Numbered from the stretch's first letter, positions 1 to 9,715 are shown. The stretch: DNA of 64,000 bases from Rhodoferax bucti (GCF_005876985.1 NZ_VAHD01000003.1:678347-742346), one strand, 5' to 3'. Numbers and translations are program-made. Notes: a model not told the origin generated them from the sequence alone.

Positions 1-908
1 TGGAAATTTCCGACGCCTGGATCGCCCATCACCAGTGGGAAGTAGAGCAAAGTGATGGCCAACTCATCCTGCTCAGCAGCGACGACGAACTAGAACACTA
101 CGCGACAGCACTGCAGGCCCTCAAGCAAGCCGAACACCCTTACCGCTTGTTAGAAAGGTCCGAACTCGATGCCTTGGAGCCCGCACTACATGGCGCGGAG
201 GGGGTATCAAAAGCCATTCATATTCCCGGCGACCGCGTGATGAACTGCCGCCAATTTGCGCTGCTGGCCAAACAAGCAGCGATACACAACGGCGTGAGCT
301 ACCAATTCAATGCGGAAATAGCTTCCATTAGCTCTCACGGAAAACCCCAGTTGCGAATGCACGATGGAGAAACGGCGTCCTTCGACCAAGTCGTCGTTTG
401 CACAGAGGCCCTGCCGGGCCAAGACGTACTCAAACTCGCCGCCCACATTCCAACTGCACGGATCGATAGTTACGCGCTCAGCGTCGCTATCCGGGAGCCT
501 CTGAACGCGCCACGTAGTGCAGTGCAAGACCACCAATCAGGTATCACCATCAGCCGTCTGGGCAAACGCCTGCGTGTTTGCGGGGGTGCAGAGCTCAATC
601 CGCCCACCAACGCAGCACACGACAAGCGCATGGTGCACAAACTTTTCCGCACCCTGGACCAGTATTTTCCCGGTGCAGCCAACTACCCTGCCGGTACACA
701 GGTCTGGCGAGGAAGCCGCACCTTCACCACCGATGGACTGCCACTCGTGGGCAGCGCTGGCTTGCCCGGGGTGTGGCTCAACCTCGCCCATGGCGCTAAT
801 GGTTGGACATTGGCCACCGCCAGCGCGCGGTTACTATCCGAACAGATAGCAGGCAAGAAAAACAGTTTGCCGTGTGAACTAATCAGCCCGCAGCGCTTTC
901 ACAGCTGA
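1..908 (+). CDS. FAD-dependent D-amino acid dehydrogenase (DadA-like), C-terminal part
   Basis: The reading frame is open from the left edge (codons in phase with position 3) to the TGA ending at 908, so the N-terminal FAD-binding part lies outside the window. The visible C-terminal part ends with a DadA/glycine-oxidase signature: an R-x-F-T-T-D-G-L-P-L-V-G stretch followed by L-N-x-A-H-G-A-N-G-W-T, which lines the FAD and substrate site in this family. Expected reaction: oxidative deamination of a D-amino acid or a related amine. An internal TTG at 147 is unlikely to be the true start because coding continues upstream without a stop. A second, complete member of the family lies at 18676-19899. 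The substrate cannot be told from sequence. Confidence 0.75.
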   Translation, partial: EISDAWIAHHQWEVEQSDGQLILLSSDDELEHYATALQALKQAEHPYRLLERSELDALEPALHGAEGVSKAIHIPGDRVMNCRQFALLAKQAAIHNGVSYQFNAEIASISSHGKPQLRMHDGETASFDQVVVCTEALPGQDVLKLAAHIPTARIDSYALSVAIREPLNAPRSAVQDHQSGITISRLGKRLRVCGGAELNPPTNAAHDKRMVHKLFRTLDQYFPGAANYPAGTQVWRGSRTFTTDGLPLVGSAGLPGVWLNLAHGANGWTLATASARLLSEQIAGKKNSLPCELISPQRFHS

Positions 909-953
909 CGCCCCAGCCGCCCGAGAGGCATTTACTGCAAAGGGAGAGACACC

Positions 954-1796
954 ATGAGCCCAGAACTGTCGCAACGCCTCGCTGCCGCAGTGGATGGCAT
1001 GCCCGCCTTTCCCAAAAGCGTGCAGCGCATTTTGGAGCTCACGCGGGATGTCAACAGCACCCCCAAAGACTTGGTCGATGTGATTGACAAAGATCCGGTG
1101 GTCACCGTCAAGATTCTCAAAGTTGTCAACTCGGCGTACTACAGCCTGCCCAAGCAGGTCACCTCTATCGGGCACGCGGTGGTGTATCTGGGCTTTAACA
1201 CCATCAAAAATCTGGCGCTCAGCATTGCCGCCATCGGCATGCTGCCCAAAGAAAACAGTGCCGCCTTCGACGTGCAGCAATACTTACTGCACTCTTTGGC
1301 CACAGCCAGCATCGCCAAGCAACTGGCCCTCAAAGTAGATGATGCCGACCCGATGAACTGTTTCATTGCCGGCCTGCTGCACGACTTTGGCAAGGTGGTG
1401 TTTGCCCAGTTCATGCCACAAGAACTCAAAGCAGCGCTGGCACAAAGTGCAGCGAATGGCAGCTCGCTGCATGCAGCACTGCAATCCACATTGGGCGCGG
1501 ATCACGCCATTGTGGGCGCCATGCTGGTTGAAAAATGGCGGTTCGCCCCCGCGTTGGTAGAAGCAATACGACACCAGCACATCAATAACCTCAAAGACAC
1601 CGACATGATTGCCTGTGTATTCGGTGCCAACCAGATCAGCAAACGATTGGCCTTTGGCTTTGCGGGCAATCACTGCATTGACGAGCTACCGGCCCCTTTT
1701 CAAAAGCGATTGGGAGGCAATCTGGATGAGGTCATCAGCTCGCTTGGGAACCTGAGCGGGCTATTCCAAGAAGCACAAGTATTCGCCAAGCTGTGA
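954..1796 (+). CDS. HDOD domain protein
   Basis: A 280-residue protein with an HDOD domain over about residues 10-215. The HDOD signature is visible as L-P-A-F-P-like residues near the start (GMPAFPKSVQRILEL), the K-D-P-V-V-T-V-K-I-L-K-V-V-N-S-A-Y-Y segment and the A-G-L-L-H-D-F-G-K motif. HDOD proteins are HD-superfamily relatives used in signal transduction, often without hydrolase activity. The His-Asp pair is present here (LLHDFGK), so catalysis is not excluded. The start is supported by a GGGAGAG ribosome-binding site just upstream. It lies 10 bp before the MBL-fold gene, so the two are probably co-transcribed. Confidence 0.85.
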   Translation: MSPELSQRLAAAVDGMPAFPKSVQRILELTRDVNSTPKDLVDVIDKDPVVTVKILKVVNSAYYSLPKQVTSIGHAVVYLGFNTIKNLALSIAAIGMLPKENSAAFDVQQYLLHSLATASIAKQLALKVDDADPMNCFIAGLLHDFGKVVFAQFMPQELKAALAQSAANGSSLHAALQSTLGADHAIVGAMLVEKWRFAPALVEAIRHQHINNLKDTDMIACVFGANQISKRLAFGFAGNHCIDELPAPFQKRLGGNLDEVISSLGNLSGLFQEAQVFAKL

Positions 1797-1806
1797 AGGA
1801 CGCCGT

Positions 1807-2694
1807 ATGAAAGTCAGGTTTTGGGGAGTACGTGGTTCCATTGCATCGCCCGGCCCCAAAACCGTGCGCTACGGTGGCAATACCACCTGCATAGAAATCC
1901 GCACGGACAACAACGAGCTGATCATTCTCGACGCCGGCACCGGCATCTTTCCCCTGTCGCAAACCCTGTTGGCGGAAATGCCGGTGACCGCCAATGTGCT
2001 CATTACCCACTCGCACTGGGATCACATACAAGGCCTGCCTTTCTTTATCCCGAACTTCATCCCGGGTAACACCCTGCGCTTGCACGGCGGGTTTGATCCG
2101 GTATCGGGCAAAGGCATTGAACAAGTGATGGCAGTGCAACTGCAATACAGCTACTTCCCCGTTCGCGAGGAGGAAATGAAAGCCCGCATCGAATACGTCA
2201 CGCTGATGCCTGACCAGCCGGTGCAAATCGGCAGTGCCACCGTGACCCCCTGCCTCCTGAACCACCCGGTGGTGGACTTCGGCTACCGTATTGACTGCGA
2301 CGGGAAGTCCGTATTTTTCACCGGCGACCACGAGCCACCGTACAACATCTATGCACCTGGCGACGAAAGCTATGCGGATTACCAAGCCTTTGTCGACGAG
2401 AAAAATCGCGCTATTTTGGATGCTATACGCGGCGTAGATGTCTACATCGCCGACACCTCGTACACCGATGCCGAGTACCCCGGCAAAAAGGGCTGGGGGC
2501 ATGGCACCTTCAGCACCAGCATTGCCACTGCACATGCGGCGGGGGCCAAAGTGCTTTTTTGTACCCACCACGAACCCACGCGCAGCGACGATGCACTGGA
2601 AGCCGCATTTGCGGAGGCACTACGGCACAACGCCCCCCTCACCCAGCACATGGATATTCGCCTCGCCCGCGAGGGCGAAACCTATGAATTCTGA
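1807..2694 (+). CDS. MBL-fold metal-dependent hydrolase
   Basis: A 295-residue protein of the metallo-beta-lactamase superfamily. It begins MKVRFWGVRGS, the typical opening of the subgroup related to class II cyclic-nucleotide and cyclic-phosphate phosphodiesterases. The metal-binding T-H-S-H-W-D-H motif is at about residues 67-73, with further ligands in N-H-P-V-V-D (about 152) and F-T-G-D-H-E (about 172). A conserved C-terminal T-H-H-E-P lies near residue 250. The AAGGA ribosome-binding site precedes the ATG. The gene follows the HDOD gene by 10 bp and overlaps the next gene by 11 bp, which suggests one transcription unit. The substrate is unknown. Confidence 0.8.
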   Translation: MKVRFWGVRGSIASPGPKTVRYGGNTTCIEIRTDNNELIILDAGTGIFPLSQTLLAEMPVTANVLITHSHWDHIQGLPFFIPNFIPGNTLRLHGGFDPVSGKGIEQVMAVQLQYSYFPVREEEMKARIEYVTLMPDQPVQIGSATVTPCLLNHPVVDFGYRIDCDGKSVFFTGDHEPPYNIYAPGDESYADYQAFVDEKNRAILDAIRGVDVYIADTSYTDAEYPGKKGWGHGTFSTSIATAHAAGAKVLFCTHHEPTRSDDALEAAFAEALRHNAPLTQHMDIRLAREGETYEF

Positions 2695-4144
2695 GTGGAT
2701 CACCGGGCCCGGAGGCCCTCGTGTGGGGTCGCGCCTTCCACTCTTTGACACCGCCAGCACACGCTTAATCGAAGCCCAAGCGGCACACCACCAGCCCACC
2801 GGCTTTTTGATGCAGCGCGCAGGGTTGGCCCTAGCGCAACTGACGCTGGCCGTCGCACCCCACGCCCAGCTTGTGTGGGTCGCCTGCGGGCGTGGCAACA
2901 ACGGCGGCGATGGATTGGAAGCCGCACTCCATCTGCACCGCTGGGGCAAATCTGTGCACGTCAGCCTGCCTGAGGGCGGCGGCGCACTACCCAGCGATGC
3001 AGCACTGGCGCTGGAAAGGGCTAGCCAAGCGGGCCTAACCATACATTCAGAACCACCTGTGCATTGGGACGCATGTATCGACGCACTGCTCAGCATCGGT
3101 TTGCGGGATGCCCCCACCAGCGTCTATGCAGACTGGATTGGACGCATCCGCGCAGGGCAAGGCCCGGTCATCTCAGCGGACATTCCCAGCGGCTTACATG
3201 CTGATACCGGGGCTGTACCGGGCGCTTGCATCCGTGCCAGTCACACGCTGGCTCTGCTCGGCCTGAAGCCCGGCCAGTTCACCGCGCAAGGGCGAGACCT
3301 CTGCGGCGACATCTGGCTAAACACCTTGAGCGCAGATCACGTGACCCCGCCGCCCGCCTGGTTGAACCCGGCACCCGAGGCTCTTGCTCGCCCACACGCA
3401 TCACACAAAGGCAGCTACGGAGATGTTGCCATCGTAGGCGGCACCGGGGGTATGGAGGGTGCGGCCGTATTAGCTGCCCGAGCAGCGCTGCACGCAGGCG
3501 CAGGGCGGGTGTATCTGGCGCTACTGGCATCCGGGCACGAAAGCCCTGGTGTCCCTCGACCCGCTGATTTGATGCTGCGCTCCACTGGCTCGCTGCGGCC
3601 CGAAACCTGCACCGTAGTCGCAGGATGTGGGGGCGGCGAGGAAATTGCAGACACCCTCCCCCGCTGGCTGAAGGAATCTGCGCGCCTGGTGCTGGACGCC
3701 GATGCGCTGAATGCCATTGCCATATCTCCCACTCTGCAATCGCTGGTTCAGCAACGCCGTGCGGACACCACCCTGATCACCCCCCACCCACTGGAAGCAG
3801 CGCGCTTGCTGGGTTGCAGCGTGGCCGATGTGCAAGCAGACCGGTTGGCCGCAGCCCAGCGCTTGGCCACCCATCTGCAGTGCGCGGTCATTCTCAAAGG
3901 CTCAGGCAGCGTGATTGCAGCGCCCCGGCAAACGCTCCACATCAACCCCACCGGCAACGGCCAACTCGCGGTGGCCGGCACCGGGGACGTTCTTGCGGGC
4001 ATGGCCGGCGCTTCCTTGGCCCACACCGCCAGCGCATGGACTGCGGCCTGCACCGCGAGCTATCGCCACGGGGTGCTGGCTGATTCCTGGCCTGCCGACG
4101 TGGCACTGACGGCCACCCGGCTCGTTGATTCCATACAAAAATAG
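2684..4144 (+). CDS. nnr: Bifunctional NAD(P)H-hydrate epimerase / ADP-dependent dehydratase
   Basis: A 486-residue two-domain metabolite-repair enzyme. The N-terminal YjeF_N epimerase domain (about residues 15-215) contains the G-R-G-N-N-G-G-D-G-L nucleotide loop. The C-terminal ribokinase-like dehydratase domain (about 230-480) contains the H-K-G-S-Y-G-D-V start, the L-I-T-P-H-P-L-E-A-A-R motif and the N-P-T-G-N-G-Q-L-A-V-A-G-T-G-D-V-L-A-G motif, with the catalytic aspartate in GTGD. It repairs NADHX and NADPHX. The ATG at 2684 gives the family length; the open frame continues upstream only as a shadow of the MBL gene. The last residues (I-Q-K) and the TAG stop are encoded by repeat REP1 copy A, so the C-terminal tail is repeat-derived. 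Confidence 0.9.
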   Translation: MNSEWITGPGGPRVGSRLPLFDTASTRLIEAQAAHHQPTGFLMQRAGLALAQLTLAVAPHAQLVWVACGRGNNGGDGLEAALHLHRWGKSVHVSLPEGGGALPSDAALALERASQAGLTIHSEPPVHWDACIDALLSIGLRDAPTSVYADWIGRIRAGQGPVISADIPSGLHADTGAVPGACIRASHTLALLGLKPGQFTAQGRDLCGDIWLNTLSADHVTPPPAWLNPAPEALARPHASHKGSYGDVAIVGGTGGMEGAAVLAARAALHAGAGRVYLALLASGHESPGVPRPADLMLRSTGSLRPETCTVVAGCGGGEEIADTLPRWLKESARLVLDADALNAIAISPTLQSLVQQRRADTTLITPHPLEAARLLGCSVADVQADRLAAAQRLATHLQCAVILKGSGSVIAAPRQTLHINPTGNGQLAVAGTGDVLAGMAGASLAHTASAWTAACTASYRHGVLADSWPADVALTATRLVDSIQK

Positions 4145-4196
4145 CTGCTAGCGCCCATCAAATATGCGCAAGCAGCTATTCTTTTTATAGCAAAAA
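4135..4196. repeat. REP1 copy A (dispersed palindromic repeat at the end of nnr)
   Basis: Imperfect palindrome with ATAGCTGCTAGCGCCC on one side and GCGCAAGCAGCTAT on the other, flanked by short A/T runs (CAAAAA at left, CTTTTTATAGC at right). The TAG at 4142-4144 is the stop of nnr. On the other side it ends about 10 bp from the end of rnr (4206), so it fills the convergent space and may act as a bidirectional terminator. Confidence 0.85.
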
Positions 4197-4205
4197 AACT
4201 CTGGG

Positions 4206-6470
4206 TCAGCGTCTTTTTTTCGCAGTCTTTTTAGCGGAGGGGCTCGGCTTTTCAGCGCGACCGCTGCGCGCCGAGCTGGCCGAACCGCGCTGCTGCCGCG
4301 CCTTGCCTTTGAACGGCGCGCCGCTGGCTGACTCCGGCTCAGCCCGGTTGGCGTAGTCCCCGCGACTGGACTTCGCTTCCCGGCCAGCGCCCTTTTCGGG
4401 CGGCAGTTTAGGGACCGCGCTGCCGCCTTCCTGCACCAAGCGGAAATCGATCTTGCGGCCGTCCAAATCAACGCGGCTTACCTGAATGCGGACCCGGGTA
4501 CCGATCGCGTAACGAATGCCGGTGCGCTCACCACGAAGTTCCTGCCGAGCTTCATCGAACCGGAAGTATTCACCGCCAAGCTCGGTGATGTGAACCAAGC
4601 CCTCCACGTACATGGCATCCAGCGTCACGAACAAGCCGAACGTGGTCGCAGACGACACCACGCCGGAGTACTCTTCCCCCAAATGCTCGCGCATGTACTT
4701 GCACTTGAGCCAAGCCTCCACATCGCGGCTGGCCTCGTCAGCGCGGCGTTCGTTGGCGCTGCAGTGCAGGCCTGCTGCTTGCCAAGCCGTGCCCTCGGCA
4801 TTGAGCTTCTTGGGTTTTGTCTCCGGATTGGCCACGCGGGAGGCCAGATTTTTCTCCAACCGGCGGGCAAGCTTGGCATGTGCCTCGCCCGGCGTGGGCA
4901 GCGCAGGAAGCTGGTATTTGCTTTTAGCCAGAATGGCCTTGATGACGCGATGCACCAGCAAATCGGGATAACGGCGGATAGGGCTGGTGAAGTGGGTATA
5001 GGCATCAAACGCCAAGCCAAAGTGCCCGCTGTTCACCGGGGTGTAAATCGCCTGCGACATGGAGCGCAACAGCATGGAATGAATCTGCTGCGCATCCGGG
5101 CGGTCTTTGGTAGCTTCGGCGATGGCCTGGAACTCACCGGGCGCCGGCTTGTCGCTGATGCTCATGCCTATGCCACTGGCTTTCAAGTAGTTCCGCAGCA
5201 TCTCCTGTTTTTCGGGCGTAGGGCCTTCATGCACGCGGAACAGGCCTTGATGCTTGTTCTGGGCAATGAAATCCGCGCTGCAGACGTTCGCCGCCAGCAT
5301 GGCCTCTTCAATCAGACGGTGCGCGGTGTTGCGGGTGCGCGGCACGATCTTTTCAATGCGTCCGTTTTCATCACACACGATCTGCGTTTCGGTGGTCTCG
5401 AAATCTACAGCACCCCGTTTGTGGCGGGACTTGAGCAGTGCCTGGTACACCCCATGCAAATTCAACAGATCCTGCACACGCTCCTTGCGCTTGCTGGCTT
5501 CAGGGCCACGCGTGTTGCCCAGAATTGCCGCCACTTCCGTGTAGGTAAAACGGGCATGGCTCCACATGACCGCAGGGTAAAACTGGTAGGCATCGACCTC
5601 ACCATCTTCGGTCACAAACATGTCGCAGACCATGCACAGGCGTTCCACCTCCGGATTGAGCGAGCACAAACCGTTAGAGAGTTTTTCCGGCAACATCGGA
5701 ATCACCCGACGCGGAAAGTAAACACTGGTCGCGCGGTCATACGCGTCAATGTCAATCGCATTGCCGGTCTCGACATAGTGACTGACATCCGCAATGGCGA
5801 CCAGCAAGCGCCACCCTTTCAGTGCCGTCTTACCTCGCCCTTTGCTGGCGGGTTCGCAGTAGACAGCATCGTCAAAGTCACGGGCATCTTCGCCGTCAAT
5901 AGTCACCAGCGGCACGTCGGTGAGGTCAATACGGTGCAGCTTGTCTTGGGGTCGAACCTTGTCCGGCAGGGTCCGCGCTAGGGCTACGCAGGCATCCGAA
6001 AATTCATGTGGCACGCTGTATTTGCGCACCGCAATTTCAATCTCCATGCCCGGGTCATCCACCTCACCCAGCACTTCTTTGATACGGCCTACCGGCTGTC
6101 CAAACAATGCAGGAGGCTCAATCAACTCCACCACGACAACTTGCCCGGGTTTGGCCACACTGGTGGCACCTTTCGGAATCAGCACATCCTGGCCATAGCG
6201 CTTGTCCTCTGGCGCCACCAACCACACACCACTCTCTTGCAGCAACCTGCCGATGATGGGCTGCTTAGAGCGCTCAGTGATTTCCACCACACGACCTTCG
6301 GGGCGGCCTTTGCGATCGCTGCGCACGATACGGACCTTGACGTGGTCTTTGTGCAGCACCGCCCGCATTTCATTGGGGGGCAGGTAAATGTCGGGAGCAC
6401 CGTCATCGCGGGACACGAAACCGTGCCCATCCCGATGTCCCTGCACAATTCCTTCAACTTCTTCCAGCAA
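4206..6470 (-). CDS. rnr: Ribonuclease R
   Basis: A 3'-5' exoribonuclease of the RNB family that degrades structured RNA. In order: an OB/cold-shock region (residues about 5-150), the RNB catalytic domain with the D-G-E-D-A-R-D-F-D-D-A-V motif carrying the metal-binding aspartates (about 195-207) and the S-P-I-R-R-Y-P-D-L motif, an S1 domain near 590-690 (G-V-V-S-S-A-T-T-F-G-L-F-V), then a basic Lys/Arg/Ser-rich tail. Length about 754 residues fits the family. No in-frame ATG exists between the conserved N-terminus (LLEEVEG) and the tRNA-Leu gene on the other strand. The TTG at 6470 is therefore chosen; the longer open frame runs antisense through the tRNA and is not credible. Confidence 0.9.
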   Translation of the reverse strand: MLEEVEGIVQGHRDGHGFVSRDDGAPDIYLPPNEMRAVLHKDHVKVRIVRSDRKGRPEGRVVEITERSKQPIIGRLLQESGVWLVAPEDKRYGQDVLIPKGATSVAKPGQVVVVELIEPPALFGQPVGRIKEVLGEVDDPGMEIEIAVRKYSVPHEFSDACVALARTLPDKVRPQDKLHRIDLTDVPLVTIDGEDARDFDDAVYCEPASKGRGKTALKGWRLLVAIADVSHYVETGNAIDIDAYDRATSVYFPRRVIPMLPEKLSNGLCSLNPEVERLCMVCDMFVTEDGEVDAYQFYPAVMWSHARFTYTEVAAILGNTRGPEASKRKERVQDLLNLHGVYQALLKSRHKRGAVDFETTETQIVCDENGRIEKIVPRTRNTAHRLIEEAMLAANVCSADFIAQNKHQGLFRVHEGPTPEKQEMLRNYLKASGIGMSISDKPAPGEFQAIAEATKDRPDAQQIHSMLLRSMSQAIYTPVNSGHFGLAFDAYTHFTSPIRRYPDLLVHRVIKAILAKSKYQLPALPTPGEAHAKLARRLEKNLASRVANPETKPKKLNAEGTAWQAAGLHCSANERRADEASRDVEAWLKCKYMREHLGEEYSGVVSSATTFGLFVTLDAMYVEGLVHITELGGEYFRFDEARQELRGERTGIRYAIGTRVRIQVSRVDLDGRKIDFRLVQEGGSAVPKLPPEKGAGREAKSSRGDYANRAEPESASGAPFKGKARQQRGSASSARSGRAEKPSPSAKKTAKKRR

Positions 6471-6519
6471 ACTGCTGTTTGGGGCTAAATGTTTGATATA
6501 CTTCTCTCTTTCCTGAGAT

Positions 6520-6604
<85 letters not shown>

Positions 6605-6626
6605 ACAATGGTAATGTAGATAATGA

Positions 6627-6657
6627 AAAGCCGCTGTGAAAACAGCGGCTTTTTTTT
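6627..6657 (+). terminator. Rho-independent terminator after tRNA-Leu
   Basis: Stem AGCCGCTGT/ACAGCGGCT with a short A-rich loop, followed by a run of eight T. It has an A-run on the other side, so it could also serve a leftward transcript, but none is expected there. Confidence 0.9.
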
Positions 6658-6711
6658 GCCTGTGTGATTCGTGCCACTGACCGTTTGATGCATCGGTCAG
6701 TGGCCTAAATA

Positions 6712-8115
6712 TCAGATGGGGAGTGCAACCAGATCGTGGCCTTGGGCACTCACAATGCGCGCTTTAGTGAACTCACCCACCTTCAGTGTTTTGCTGATTT
6801 TTTCGGGTGGCAATAGTCGCACCACGCCATCAATTTCAGGGGCGTCCGCATAGCTGCGTCCCACCCCGCCCTTGCGCCCTAAAGCCGGAGCAGAATCCAC
6901 CAACACTTGCATCACAGAGCCGACGCGTCGCTGTAAGCGAGCAGCAGATACTTCTTCGGCCACTTGCATGAATCGGGCGCGGCGCTCCTCACGCAACTCA
7001 ATCGGCAACATGCCTGGCAAGTCGTTGGCAGTCGCACCATTCACTGCGCTGTAGGCGAAGCAACCCGCACGGTCGATCTGAGCTTCACGCACAAAGTCGA
7101 GCAAGTGCTCGAACTCTTCTTCCGTTTCACCGGGAAAGCCCGCAATGAACGTGCTACGCACCACCAACTCCGGGCATGCTTCACGCCATTGCTGCAAACG
7201 CTCCAGATTTTTTTCACCACTGGCAGGGCGCTTCATGCGACGCAGCACATCGGGATGGCTGTGTTGCAAAGGAACGTCCAAGTACGGCAGCACACGGCCT
7301 GTTGCCATCAAGGGAACAATCTCATCCACGCTCGGGTATGGATACACATAGTGCAAACGAACCCAAGCGCCATAGGGTTCGGCAATGTCACCCAAGGCTT
7401 GCACCAGCTCGAGCATGCGGGTCTTGACCGGCTTGCCGTCCCAGAACCCGGTGCGGTACTTCACATCCACACCGTAAGCCGATGTGTCTTGGCTGATGAC
7501 CAACAGCTCTTTCACGCCGCCTTCAAACAATGCACGAGCTTCGCTCAGCACATCCCCAATGGGGCGGGACACCAAGTCGCCGCGCATGCTGGGGATGATG
7601 CAGAAGGTGCAGCGGTGGTTGCAACCCTCGCTGATCTTTAAATACGCGTAATGCCGTGGCGTCAACTTGACACCGGCCACCCCAAAGGATTGAGGAACCA
7701 AATCCAGAAATGGGTCATGCGGCTTGGGCAAATTCAAGTGCACCGCATCCATCACCTCTTGGGTCGCATGTGGGCCAGTCACCGCCAGCACCTTGGGGTG
7801 CATCTGACGCACCATGTTCTCTCCGCCATCGGTGGTCTTTGCACCCAGGCAACCTGTCACGATCACGCGCCCGTTTTCAGCCAGCGCCTCACCAATGGTG
7901 TCCAAGCTTTCTTTAACAGCATCATCGATAAATCCGCAGGTATTCACGATCACCAGATCCGCACCTTGGAAGGTTTTGGATGTTTGGTAACCCTCTGCGC
8001 TGAGCTGGGTCAAGATGAGTTCAGAGTCGGTCAGCGCCTTGGGACAACCCAGGCTCACGAAACCAACTTTAGGGGCAGCTTGCGCTGTCTGGGTGGGGGT
8101 CAAAATATCAGTCAT
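6712..8115 (-). CDS. rimO: Ribosomal protein uS12 methylthiotransferase RimO
   Basis: Radical-SAM enzyme that methylthiolates an aspartate of ribosomal protein S12. The N-terminal UPF0004 domain starts with the F-V-S-L-G-C-P-K-A motif (about residue 20). The radical-SAM cluster motif C-N-H-R-C-T-F-C (about 160-170) and the C-terminal TRAM domain (last about 70 residues) are present. About 467 residues from the ATG at 8115. A GTG at 8148 is the farthest upstream start in the frame but would add a poorly conserved extension. It lies downstream of phaR on the same strand with a short gap (46 bp). Confidence 0.92.
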   Translation of the reverse strand: MTDILTPTQTAQAAPKVGFVSLGCPKALTDSELILTQLSAEGYQTSKTFQGADLVIVNTCGFIDDAVKESLDTIGEALAENGRVIVTGCLGAKTTDGGENMVRQMHPKVLAVTGPHATQEVMDAVHLNLPKPHDPFLDLVPQSFGVAGVKLTPRHYAYLKISEGCNHRCTFCIIPSMRGDLVSRPIGDVLSEARALFEGGVKELLVISQDTSAYGVDVKYRTGFWDGKPVKTRMLELVQALGDIAEPYGAWVRLHYVYPYPSVDEIVPLMATGRVLPYLDVPLQHSHPDVLRRMKRPASGEKNLERLQQWREACPELVVRSTFIAGFPGETEEEFEHLLDFVREAQIDRAGCFAYSAVNGATANDLPGMLPIELREERRARFMQVAEEVSAARLQRRVGSVMQVLVDSAPALGRKGGVGRSYADAPEIDGVVRLLPPEKISKTLKVGEFTKARIVSAQGHDLVALPI

Positions 8116-8160
8116 AGTGAGAAGTTCCGGAGCCCTCTCCCCAGACACACGCCCTTGCGA

Positions 8161-8610
8161 TTAACGCTTAAGGCCAAAAGTGCCGAGGAATTGCTCGGTT
8201 TGTTTTTGCATCTGTTCCTGCATTTGCTGGAACATATTGTTGCCCATGACCCCGTGGACCATGGGAGCCTGCATCTCCATCAGGGCTTGCATGTTCTTTT
8301 CCAAGTAGCCGCCCATCATGCCCTGCATGGCATGCCCGTAAAAACGAATGATGCTGGAGAGCACCGGCGTGGTGAACATGGGAGAGCCATTGGCTTCCTC
8401 TTCCAAAATTATCTGCAACAGAATGCTGCGCGTCAGGTCTTCACCCGTTTTGGCATCCACCACCGCAAACGACTCACTATCCATCACCAACTGCTTGATT
8501 TCAGCCAATGTGATATAGGTGGACGTATCCGTGTCGTAGAGGCGACGGTTCGGGTACTTTTTGATAACCCGCTGAGCGTTTTTGGATTCTTTGGAGGAGG
8601 TTTTTTGCAT
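8161..8610 (-). CDS. phaR: Polyhydroxyalkanoate synthesis repressor PhaR
   Basis: A 149-residue DNA-binding regulator of PHB granule genes. The N-terminal PHB_acc_N domain (residues about 12-75) has V-I-K-K-Y-P-N-R-R-L-Y-D-T-D-T-S-T-Y-I-T, the hallmark of the family. The C-terminal part is Met/Gln-rich (Q-Q-M-Q-E-Q-M-Q-K-Q), as is usual for PhaR. In related bacteria it represses phasin and its own gene, and is released when it binds PHB. A PHB depolymerase is encoded at 32880-34097 in this window; no PHB synthase gene is seen here. Confidence 0.92.
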   Translation of the reverse strand: MQKTSSKESKNAQRVIKKYPNRRLYDTDTSTYITLAEIKQLVMDSESFAVVDAKTGEDLTRSILLQIILEEEANGSPMFTTPVLSSIIRFYGHAMQGMMGGYLEKNMQALMEMQAPMVHGVMGNNMFQQMQEQMQKQTEQFLGTFGLKR

Positions 8611-8731
8611 TGCGATCGCTCAGCACGAAATGTGGGAGCCAAGTAAGTGTTGCACTGCAGCACATTCTAGAGAGAGACCGGCTGATGCTGACCTAGGATT
8701 ACCCTAGCTGCAAGAGACATCCGGAGAAATG

Positions 8732-8808
8732 TGGTAGGCGCAATTGGACTCGAACCAACGACCCCCACCATGTCAAGGTGGTGCTCTAACCAGCTGAGCT
8801 ATGCGCCT
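8732..8808 (-). tRNA. tRNA-Val (anticodon GAC)
   Basis: 77 nt including an encoded CCA. On the minus strand the acceptor AGGCGCA pairs with TGCGCCT, followed by A-CCA. The D-arm TAGCTCAGCTGGTTAGAGC, the anticodon stem CCACC/GGTGG with loop TTGACAT (anticodon GAC), and the T-arm GGTTCGAGTCC are all present. Confidence 0.96.
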
Positions 8809-8907
8809 ACATTTATCCGAGAGGCCGAAGTATAGCAGCATAAAAACAGCCTTCCGGAGAAAACGACCAAAAAGACCCGCAAAAGGTCGAGTCGCAACGC
8901 GTCATAA

Positions 8908-8926
8908 TTGACGTTTACGTAAACGT
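8908..8926. promoter_or_regulatory. Palindromic operator (LiuR-like) upstream of SDR
   Basis: TTG followed by the perfect 16-bp palindrome ACGTTTACGTAAACGT, about 30 bp before the SDR start. This closely resembles the sites described for LiuR, a MerR-family regulator of branched-chain amino acid and fatty-acid degradation in proteobacteria. A -10-like CATAAT precedes it at 8903-8908. Assignment to LiuR is from memory of the motif, not from a search. Confidence 0.6.
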
Positions 8927-8956
8927 AACTTCCCCACTTTTAACAAGGAGTTTTTC

Positions 8957-9715
8957 ATGGAAATCGCAGGAAAAGTTTTCATCGTCACAGGAGGCGCATC
9001 CGGCCTGGGCGAAGGCACTGCCCGCATGCTCACCGCCAAGGGCGGCAAGGTCGTTATTGCGGATATGCAAGCAGAAAAAGGCGCAGCGATTGCCAAAGAG
9101 TTGGGCGGCGCTTTCGTGAAGTGCGATGTGAGCAATGAAGCCGACGGCCAAGCCGTTGTTGCACAAGCGGTTTCCATGGGCAAACTGATGGGCCTGGTCA
9201 ATTGCGCAGGCATTGCGCCAGCCGAAAAAACAGTCGGCAAAAACGGAGCGCACGCACTCGCATCTTTCAGCAAAACCATCACGGTCAACCTGATCGGCAG
9301 CTTCAACATGATCCGCCTGGCCGCAGACGCGATGAGCAAGAACGAACCAGAGTCCACCGGCGAACGTGGCGTCATGATTTCCACCGCTTCGGTGGCCGCC
9401 TACGACGGACAGATCGGGCAAGCGGCCTACAGCGCATCCAAAGGCGGCGTGGTTGGCATGACGCTGCCCATCGCACGCGATTTGGCTCGCAACGGAATCC
9501 GCAACATGACCATCGCCCCCGGCATCTTCGGCACCCCCATGCTGTTCAGCATGCCACAGGAAGTGCAAGACGCCTTGGCCGCGGGCGTTCCGTTCCCGTC
9601 CCGCCTGGGCACTCCGCAGGACTACGCCAAGCTGGCGGTGCACATTTTTGAGAATGACATGCTCAATGGCGAAGTGATTCGCTTGGACGGCGCAATCCGC
9701 CTCGCACCGAAATAA
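8957..9715 (+). CDS. Short-chain dehydrogenase, 3-hydroxyacyl-CoA dehydrogenase type 2-like
   Basis: A 252-residue Rossmann-fold SDR. It has the NAD(H)-binding [10 protein letters not shown] (residues about 11-20), N-C-A-G, the catalytic serine in I-S-T-A-S-V-A-A-Y and the Y-S-A-S-K active site. The [11 protein letters not shown] and F-G-T-P-M-L segments are typical of the HSD17B10-like group that oxidises (2-methyl-)3-hydroxyacyl-CoA in isoleucine and fatty-acid breakdown. The AAGGAG ribosome-binding site fixes the start. The palindromic operator immediately upstream fits control by a degradation regulator. Confidence 0.85.
   Translation: MEIAGKVFIVTGGASGLGEGTARMLTAKGGKVVIADMQAEKGAAIAKELGGAFVKCDVSNEADGQAVVAQAVSMGKLMGLVNCAGIAPAEKTVGKNGAHALASFSKTITVNLIGSFNMIRLAADAMSKNEPESTGERGVMISTASVAAYDGQIGQAAYSASKGGVVGMTLPIARDLARNGIRNMTIAPGIFGTPMLFSMPQEVQDALAAGVPFPSRLGTPQDYAKLAVHIFENDMLNGEVIRLDGAIRLAPK

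Noticed and set aside
2438..2683. N-terminal extension of the nnr frame
   Set aside because: It overlaps the MBL gene for more than 240 bp; the ATG at 2684 gives the family length.
4590..5981. Long plus-strand frame of 463 codons antisense to rnr
   Set aside because: It is a composition shadow: rnr has clear domains, while the antisense product has no motifs and is rich in His/Arg/Gln.
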